Assembly (NCBI GenBank): GCA_034440615.1
Contig: JAOTOM010004294.1
Coordinates: forward strand, 62,001-126,000
Direction: 5' to 3'
Origin: Ashinkailepas kermadecensis
Lineage: Eukaryota; Arthropoda; Thecostraca; Neolepadidae
DNA length: 64,000 nucleotides
The notes beneath the pieces are model-generated. The model did no database searches. It saw only the letters and a list, made by a program, of their open reading frames with translations, and was not told the DNA's origin. Shown here one piece after another: positions 57,240-64,000 of the stretch. The translations under genes were made by a program, and so were the position numbers. Each line of letters starts with the position of its first letter. Position 1 is the stretch's first letter.

Positions 57240-57395
57240 TAGAGGGCGCCATTTCTCAGGACAGGGGCGATCGGCTGAGAAAAACTCGCCGAGCGGGAGA
57301 GGAAGCACTCGAGTGACTTCGAGGGACGCCACATCTCTATCTAGGGGGAAGAGCACATCGCCCAGTTTCTCCACCCCCTGGATCCGCCACTGTTG
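57240..57395. mobile_element. DNA-transposon end with GGATCC-containing TIR (second copy)
   Basis: CCCCTGGATCCGCCACTG at 57377-57394 matches the end seen at 4308-4323. The sequence before it is G/C-rich and moderately palindromic. Only a fragment. Confidence 0.35.
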
Positions 57396-58239
57396 CGAGG
57401 CTAGACGAGCTTATTGTCGGGATCGCTATAAAGGCCAATAAGCGCGTCTCATGCGTGTTAGCTACCGAGTCGATAAGCTAGCTGGGGTCACTTTGAAGGG
57501 CGATACCGCCGTTTGATAGGAGAGGTAGCACAATGTGAACCTAGTCTTGATCGCTTCGGTCTGCAGGTGAGCTCGGGACCGGAGACGTGGCCGCAGACGG
57601 CCGTGATGTCGTCACGTCACTCCTGACCAGGGGCGGTGATGATGTGGGTCGCTCGAAGCGAGCCGAGGGCCTGGGCTGATGTATTTAGGCTCCGGCACCC
57701 TGCGGCCGTTTAGAGATGGAATGCCATGGGATAGGTGGTGCGATGCCAGGGGTGTCGATTTTTGAAAAACATGGGGGGGGGCGAAGTGCCAACGCACTAG
57801 ACCCCCCCCCCCCCAACCAAAAACTCATCGGATTTCGCCCACTATATTTTCAGATCTCAGAAATTCTGATGTATTATTCGACGATGTGCATGTTTATGTT
57901 TATTCAGCATCCTCACCAACGGGGAAAATCGTCCAATAACTGGTGAAGTCACAGAATTAAAAGAGCAGTGCACAGTACATGCCAACATAACAACTCTGAG
58001 TAATAGCATGCGACTGCAGTGCCACATAGTGGGCTCGGATCTGTCGTCACCGTCACCGTCACCGTTACCCTCCTCCTCACTCCACACACCAACAAACACA
58101 CACCGGCTTAAATAAATACTTCAGCGATCAGATGCAGGCTAAAACACACCGGCCTTCATGGAGCATCAGAGCACAGCAGACCTGAACTGTGATGACGATG
58201 GGTGAAAGTATTTCCTTGGTGCCTAACATTAGGGAGGGG
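57396..58239. other. Unassigned sequence with G/C homopolymer runs
   Basis: A G8 run at about 57773 and a C13 run at 57802-57814 flank GAAGTGCCAACGCACTAGA and look like a palindromic transposon end. A CACCGTCACCGTCACCGTTACC repeat lies at about 58046-58068. No gene. Confidence 0.45.
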
Positions 58240-58925
58240 CATTTTTCCCTTTAGTACGCCACTGCGGCTGCTCAACGTGTTTTTTTCCGCAGATTGCACG
58301 ATCAAGGGTAGAAAGGCCCTTCGGATAATTTTATTTCGGGACCCATTCTGAATTTTCCGGTGCTCTGGTCGATTCGATGGAGTCTCCTTGTGGTTTTTGT
58401 GGTGAAGTCTATTTTTTGTAAGCCCCCTGCAGGCTATTTTTGGACCCCGGTACGATTCTTCGGGCTCTCGGTGCGTTGTTTTTTTCCGTGCCCCAACAGG
58501 TTTCTTTTCCGGCGTCCGACGACTTCTTATTTTGTGGATCCTTGACGCAATTTTTGGGTCCGCAGGGTGACATTCCGGGTATATATTTGTTCTTGGGAAG
58601 CCGGCTGCAACTTGTGGGGCTTCGGCGCGACATTTTGGCCCCAGTGAGATTTTCAAGAGAAGCGGCGTGAATTTTGTTTTGGTCTAAGTGCGATTTTTTG
58701 GGACCCCGTGGTCACTTGTTGGGATTCCTTGCGCGAGTTTTGGTGGCTACGACACGTTTTTTTTGGGCCCAACAAGTTTTGTGGGCTTTTGGAGCCATTG
58801 TTGAGATCCCAGATCGATTTTCCGTGTCCGGACTGTTTTCATTTCCCCGGCTTCATTTGTTTGGTGATCTCAACGAGACTTTTAAAGCCCCGATGGGACT
58901 TGTCATGCCTCTAGCGTGATTTGCA
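58240..58925. repeat. Ancient degenerate repeat (about 37-40 bp period)
   Basis: T-run plus G/C words recur with loose spacing: TTTTTGGACCCCGG, TTTTTTCCGTGCCCC, TTTTTGGGTCCGC, CATTTTGGCCCC, TTTTTTGGGACCCC, TTTTTTTGGGCCC, each followed within about 15 bases by GYGCGA- or GRYGA-like words. The periodicity is visible by eye but weak; an autocorrelation test would be needed. No gene. Confidence 0.4.
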
Positions 58926-59246
58926 GGGGCCCGGGTGAGAATTCTTAGTACCCCCAGTCTCAGCTTAGACAGCCCCACAACCTGTCAGGAGGGGAGGGGG
59001 AGGAAACTGCCCACAATGCCCCCCTCCCCCATTCGGTATGTCACTGTGCCATGCAATGATGCAACATCAGAATCCAGGAATAGTTCATCTGTTTCATCAC
59101 TCACATGTGATTTCAACTCCCCAGTTATTCAGACAGTTTGAGGAAAGTCAAACATCTGCCACATGGATCAGCAAGGATGGATTATAAGGCAACAGGAACA
59201 CCATGGACACCACAACTGATCACAGCAGTTATGCTGCAATACATAC

Positions 59247-59326
59247 CTTCTTCCACAGACTGTTTTGGAGATGGATGCGCTCCTGAAGATTGGTCAGGGT
59301 TGGAGTTGGAGGTGGATGGAGCAACA
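59247..59326 (-). CDS. Candidate minus-strand internal exon (weak)
   Basis: On the minus strand GTGTCCTTCACAG| precedes an 80-bp stretch ending GGAAGAAG|GTATGT, both good splice consensus. Two of three frames are open; one reads APSTSNSNPDQSSG, which suits a disordered linker. The opposite strand also has an acceptor-like CTTCTTCCACAG at the same place, so the direction is uncertain. Confidence 0.2.
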
Positions 59327-59329
59327 CTG

Positions 59330-60235
59330 TGAAGGACACAACATATGGTTCAAGAGACTTCTGTTTACATTAACAATACAGGGGATGAAGTAACATTTTC
59401 ATTAATTGACTTCTATGGTATCCTGAGTAAGTAGGACAATCGAGATGGGTTTCTGTTATATGCATTGTAGAAGCAATGTTGTGATGTAGCTTTTATACCC
59501 CAGTGGGAATGGTATGGATTCACTCATAAGTGAATTTGCAAACATACTGATATATCATTTAACAACAATGCAGGGAGCTATATGATCAACATGGTCGATG
59601 TGTCCTAAAGCCGAAATAACTAAGTAACAATGCAGGGAATCTGTGCATAACATTTTGCCCATAAATTAGCCATGATATATGGCATCATACTTCCCATGCT
59701 ATTTAGAATAGTGAGCTATATTTGGTGTACAAACATCAGTACATTAGAAATGTTAATTAAACGTTACACACATCAGTTCCTTACAAGTGTCAGCAATACA
59801 TTTCTTTCATGCGCTTTAAAGATGATTCAAGAAAGCACGGCCATGGATTGTAAACTTGCAAAAAGAGTGGGCCACCGGGTATTTTGAATGCTATTTGAGT
59901 GAACTTGCTGTCTTGTTAGTGAACTGACCACTTATTGAGATATAAGTATTTTAACTTTGCCTGCTTCTATCATGAAAATTTGTCATTTTGCAATGCATCA
60001 GAAATCATCAGAATAACTTCTTGTCCATAAATCGGTGTATGCATTTCTATGAATTTGTCATATTTATTAACACAAATGATGTAGATCTGATCTGCAAATT
60101 TATAACTCAGAAAATGTTATCAGCACAGTATTCCATTACTGAAAATATAGTACTTTCAACATGTTATTGTTCTTTGTGAAGCAATAAGTGGAATGCTCTC
60201 ATGCAGCATGCAGATGGAGGTTCATCACGTGCACC
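59330..60235. other. AT-rich unassigned sequence
   Basis: Base composition drops sharply to AT-rich relative to the GC-rich sequence further left. No gene and no clear repeat; short frames only. It could be intron of a minus-strand gene. Confidence 0.45.
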
Positions 60236-62060
60236 AGGTAGCACAAAAAGAGGTATTATTGCAGTCTAAGGTAACCACAAAACAGGTTTTACACCCATTT
60301 TACCTCCACGAATCATTCAAAGGCACTAGGTTTGGCCTAGTTGCGTTAGGCTAGGCTTTTGTTGTAAGTTAGTAAATTTTCCCCGAAAAAAAAATTATTC
60401 AAAAACGGTTCAAGCTAGATTAGGTTATGTTAGACTTTTTAAGTTGAAAATGTTTGAGAACAAAAAAAAATGTTTGGAAATTGGGCATTAAAAAAAAATC
60501 ATTTATTGCATGGAAGGCTAGGCTAGGTTCGGTTAGGTTATGTTACATCTTTTTTTAAATCGGAACATTATTTTTCATCCTATATTACTCAAATCCAAGC
60601 CTCTTTTTGGGTGTTATTTTTCCTCACAATTGAAAAGTGTGCATCTGCAGAGGAAATGAGCGGTTACATCATGTTCAGCACATTAATAAGCACTGCATTA
60701 AAAAAGAAACTAAAAGAAGTTAGAGAGTACCATGAGCTGAAAAAAAACAAAACAAAAAGCCAGGTATTATCGCAGTTTAAAGTAACCACAAGACAAGTTT
60801 TACACACATTTCACCTCCATGAAGCATACAAAGGGGTTAGATTTGTCAGGTTAGGTTAGGCTTTTGTTGTAAGTTATAAAAAAAAAAAAAAAATTGGGAA
60901 ATAACTTTTTTAGTGATTTTTCACAAAAAAAAACAGTTCAGGCTGGCTTAGGTAAGGTTTTTTAAGTTGAAAATATTTGAGAAAAAGCCTCGAAAATTTC
61001 AATTAAAAACAATTCATTTCTTGTATGGGAAGTTGGACTATGTTAGGTAAGGTTATCTTACACCTTGAACATTATTTTTATGCTATATTTTCTAACTCCA
61101 CACCATTTTTTTGGTGATATTTTTACTCCAAATTGAAAAGCATGCATTTGCAGAGGAAAGGACACCAAATGTGTGCTTTTAGGTGTTTTATTAATATTTT
61201 GTCATTTAAATTTCCAATCCAATGTTTATGAATGTCACTAAGCTGATGGCACCACTCATTTTCTGTGCAAATGCTTACTTTCCAGGTTGTGAACAAAATA
61301 ACATTAAAACACTGGCTTTGAGTTAGGTAACATAGCAATTAAAAGAAATACATTAAAAATGCAACATAACCTAACCTAACCTAGCTTAACCTGATTTTGG
61401 AGAAAACAATTATAAAAACAAAATTGGAAAAATATCAAGCAATTTATGTTCTTGAAATTTTACAAATGAAAAAGCCTAACCCAACCTAACCTAACCATAA
61501 TTATTGTGCTTTTAGGTGGTAACAAGACAAGTTCTTACACATTTGCCTCCATAAAGCAAACAAATGAGCTAGGTTTGGTTATGTTAGTTTAGTTTAGATG
61601 TTTTAAGTTGGACAGTTTATGCAAACATTGTTACAAAATGTAAAAGAAATGGAGCTTTTTTCTTCAAAAGCAGCTTATGTTGGATTAGGTTAGGATGGGT
61701 TACGTTTTTTATTTAAAAAAAATATATATTGCTAGCCATTTTGAAAACTTGATGTGTTTGTTTTGTTTTTCTCCAAAGGGAGGTTAGGCTAGGTTAGGTT
61801 AGGTTAGGTTATGTTGCATTTCTTTTTTATTTGGGATTTTTTTTTTACCCTATGTCACCTAATTAAAAGCCTTTTTTGGTGTTATTTTGCTCACAACTTG
61901 AAATGTAGGCATTTGTATAGAAAATGAGTGGTCCATCATCTGAGTCACATTCATAAACATTGCATTGAAATGATACATTCCACAAATTCATAAACACCTT
62001 AAAACACAAATTTACCAAAATGAGCGGTCACATCATGTTCATCACATTCCTAAACATTGC
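60236..62060. repeat. TTAGG-rich long degenerate repeats with an inverted arm
   Basis: A module starting GTAACCACAAAACAGGTTTT (60271) recurs at 60781 and, more diverged, at 61518. Each is followed by GGTTAGG-type words. At 61200-61500 the module is inverted: AACATAACCTAACCTAACC (61362) mirrors GGTTAGGTTAGGTTATGTT (61795), and TGGCACCACTCATTTTCTG (61245) mirrors AGAAAATGAGTGGTCCATC (61919). GGTTAGG words resemble the arthropod telomere repeat TTAGG, but they are broken and interspersed, so this is an interspersed repeat family rather than a telomere. Confidence 0.7.
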
Positions 62061-62093
62061 ATTAAAAAAAAAATTCAAGAAATCAGAAATTAC

Positions 62094-62162
62094 CTGAAGC
62101 TGTAAATTTACCAAAACGTGTGCCAACCCCTGGACGGAAATGCAACACTAGGTGCCCCAATC
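62094..62162 (-). CDS. Candidate minus-strand internal exon (weak)
   Basis: On the minus strand TGCTTTTTCTGCCCAG| is a strong acceptor. The exon would end at CTTCAG|GTAATT (69 bp) or at GTTTTG|GTAAAT (51 bp). Two frames are usable, one over the full 69 bp (RPGVGTRFGKFTAS) and one to the earlier donor (IGAPSVAFPSRGWHTF). No homology recognised. Confidence 0.22.
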
Positions 62163-62322
62163 CTGGGCAGAAAAAGCACTAAGAGCAGTGGAATGAAAAT
62201 ATTAATAAATGTAAACTAAAAACAGCTCTTCTTGAAGACAAACATGGTAGTTATGTGGTATTAACATAGAAACCCTGAGCACAAATCAGAAAAAGGCATG
62301 GACTGGACTTGTTCAAGCTTAC

Positions 62323-62347
62323 CTGCCAACTTCTTCAACTACTGTTC
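62323..62347 (-). CDS. Candidate minus-strand microexon (weak)
   Basis: Twenty-five bases end at GTTGGCAG|GTAAGC, a near-perfect donor; the acceptor (TTAATTCCCAAAG) is poor. In the only open frame it encodes TVVEEVG with phase 1 in and phase 2 out. This links in phase to both the exon candidate at 62094-62162 and the donor CGAAG|GTGAGA at 62512 (an open stretch ending DKCDE). Phase agreement over three pieces is suggestive only. Confidence 0.2.
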
Positions 62348-62399
62348 CTTTGGGAATTAAATATCAGCAAGCTATTTATTCACTGTTTAAAATCACACC

Positions 62400-62999
62400 A
62401 ATTTGCAGATACATCAGAAGGTGCGAAGTACAAAAAAACGAATCAGTACGACATCACGTCAGATTGGCCTCCGGATTAAACACTGCGCGCAATTGCACCA
62501 CAAATGTCTCACCTTCGTCACATTTGTCGACCGCAACCGCAAATTTAGATTTCAGGCGCTGGGATTTCTGTAACTGGAATTTGTTTCATTGAATGTTACG
62601 ATTTTGGATGTTCTGAGGAACGCCCATCACGGTTTGTGGCGCTTCATGCGCGCTAGTGTCTATCAAGTCTCCCCAGACACATTTGGTGATGGGCTTTGAC
62701 CTTGTATAACTTAGAAGCAGGTGGTTGTCACTTCTGCAGCCGCCATAGGCCCATATTTCTGAGCTGTGACGTCACGAGTGCGATTGCCAAGCTGCGCCGA
62801 ATTTCTCCACCGAATTTGGAATATGCTCTATTTCTGCTCGGGTGCGTCAGTAAATAAGCCTCGGTAAAGAGACGATAAACTATGTACCGCGTTGCCAAGG
62901 ACTAAGGTTGCAGTTAGCGTGTTCAATGTGTGTGATGGCACGCAGTAATGTTCCTACCGAATTTAAAAATGCAAAATAGTGCGGTTGAAAAAGCAAGGT
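62400..62999. other. Possible CpG-containing 5' region of a minus-strand gene
   Basis: GC and CpG content rise again after the AT-rich block. GTGACGTCAC is at 62766-62775. The minus-strand donor CGAAG|GTGAGA is at about 62512. No ATG-started frame supports a first exon, so this stays a guess. Confidence 0.25.
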
Positions 63000-63087
63000 C
63001 TTGGAGAGATTCGAATCCGCCAACTCTGGATCTCGAGTTTGAGTTCATACCTCTTCGCCACACGGCTGGGCGTAACTGCCCCCGAAG
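63000..63087 (-). mobile_element. tRNA-like SINE head, minus strand
   Basis: On the minus strand CAGCCGTGTGGCGAAGAGG gives an A box (TGGCGAAGAGG) and GGCGGATTCGAATCTC a B box, about 45 bp apart, normal for a tRNA. The stems are only partly complementary. No tail was defined. Confidence 0.5.
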
Positions 63088-64000
63088 TTTGGGATGCGGG
63101 TTGGGCAGTGTGCAAGCAAACTTTGACGCTATATACCGCGATAGTTTCGATTGCTAGAGCAAAAGTAGTAGATAGATTGGTGAAGGAAAGTGAAGCGATC
63201 CCTCTTTCGGTTCCAGAATCATGCGAAATGTCGCAATATAATCCGAAATATGGTTTTTCGGAAATCGCAGCACCTCCCTGTACAGCATAGGAATCGGGCT
63301 ACATCGAACTGGTGACGTCACGATCAATCAGTCCGAAGCGTTCAAATCATCTAGTGACTATACCTGATTATATGGCCTTGCTTACAAGGTTCGTTTAGAA
63401 AGTCTTGTAAGCTACGGCTTAGTACCTACCTATCGCTTTCTTCAAGAATAGCAATTATAATACAGTGTGCATGCAGCTTCTTGCTGACTTTTTTATTTCA
63501 TGGTATCATAAGCTGGCAGATATTTGGCTCACATGTGGCTCTTGGTGCAGGTCGAGACTGGGGTGCTGCCTATCAATATTGAATATATGCACATTGTCAT
63601 TGGGATATAGGTGGGTACCTAGGCAAATATCAAGCTTATAATACGATGGGTTGACTGCTGAAGATAAATATAGTTTGTATATCAACAATCTCAATGAAAA
63701 CTGATTGTTGTTCCAGTCATTGCAAGTTTGACAATGACTGGAAATTGAGTGGAATGAATCCAGTTCAGTCATCGTTCTGCCGTTTACTCCGGTGACACAA
63801 TTGCTAACTGAAAGAGGCCCAGAGGAGACACAAAAGCCAGTGCTGGCACTGTTAATATACCTACCTATGCACCTACTCTCATTCTCTCGCCTCACTCAGA
63901 AAGCACTTATAAAAGTGATAAAAATGAGCAAAACAAGTAAAAAAAACAAAAAAACTTGTGCACCTTGTCCTTTTTGTCGCCTGAATGTTGGCGGAAATTA
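63088..64000. other. Unassigned sequence to window end
   Basis: GTGACGTCAC is at 63312-63321. A minus frame of 129 residues (63506-63895) has normal-looking composition but no domain I recognise and no splice or start evidence. Nothing else is supported. Confidence 0.4.

Noticed and set aside
60236..62060. Chromosome end (telomere)
   Set aside because: GGTTAGG words are short, interrupted and in both orientations, with unique sequence on both sides.
63506..63895. 129-residue minus-strand frame with normal-looking composition
   Set aside because: No motif recognised and no supporting splice sites; kept only as unassigned sequence.

Overview
This window looks like nuclear DNA of an invertebrate animal, most likely an arthropod. 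The evidence is indirect: a CR1-type and an I-type non-LTR retrotransposon, a Tc1/mariner relic, several tRNA-headed SINEs, an AT-rich block full of TTAGG-like words (GGTTAGGTTAGG), very dense minisatellites, and spliced-gene signals with no bacterial gene organisation. I cannot name the species. No rRNA, no convincing functional tRNA, no CRISPR and no operon is visible.

The most meaningful gene is split across nearly the whole window on the + strand. A signal-peptide exon (4721-4829, ending in phase 1 at CAAG|GTAACG) fits, in reading phase, a 174-bp phase 1-1 exon at 55078-55251 that encodes an eight-cysteine, furin-like extracellular module. The inferred intron is about 50.2 kb and would contain almost everything else. 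The second exon is unusual. Upstream of its acceptor lie about six diverged tandem copies of the acceptor region (54745-55077). Its last 43 bases plus the 5' splice site are repeated about ten times with a 55-bp period (55209-55758). Only the innermost acceptor and the first donor enclose an open exon. A further phase 1-1 Cys-rich candidate exon is at 55876-56124 (weak).

Layout: 1-2.5 kb, two copies of a TIR-bounded DNA element around a CA/TA microsatellite; 2.7-4.2 kb, Tc1 relic; 4.2-4.8 kb, TE-derived sequence and exon 1; 5.3-16.2 kb, minisatellites with 57-, 94-, 21- and 49-bp units and unassigned sequence; 16.2-19.2 kb, a 5'-truncated CR1-like element (- strand) with an intact RT core; 21.5-29.4 kb, nearly continuous minisatellites (42, 73, 35, 36, 28, 21, 48 and 62 bp); 30.6-32.8 kb, decayed I-type LINE with RNase H (+ strand); 32.9-35.8 kb, more short arrays; 35.8-49.6 kb, mostly unassigned sequence with SINE-like heads and arrays of 14, 63, 19 and 12 bp; 49.6-54 kb, arrays of 49, 77 and about 48 bp; 54.7-56.2 kb, the furin-like exon and its splice-site arrays; 57-59 kb, a SINE, TE ends and a degenerate repeat; 59.2-62.5 kb, AT-rich, with an inverted TTAGG-rich repeat and weak minus-strand exon candidates; 62.5-64 kb, unassigned apart from a minus-strand tRNA-like head.

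By my count tandem arrays fill roughly a quarter of the 64 kb. Most long uninterrupted frames here are artefacts of repeat units lacking stop codons, and I have not called them genes. The palindrome TGACGTCA (a CRE-type site) is clearly over-represented, both scattered and nine times inside the donor array.
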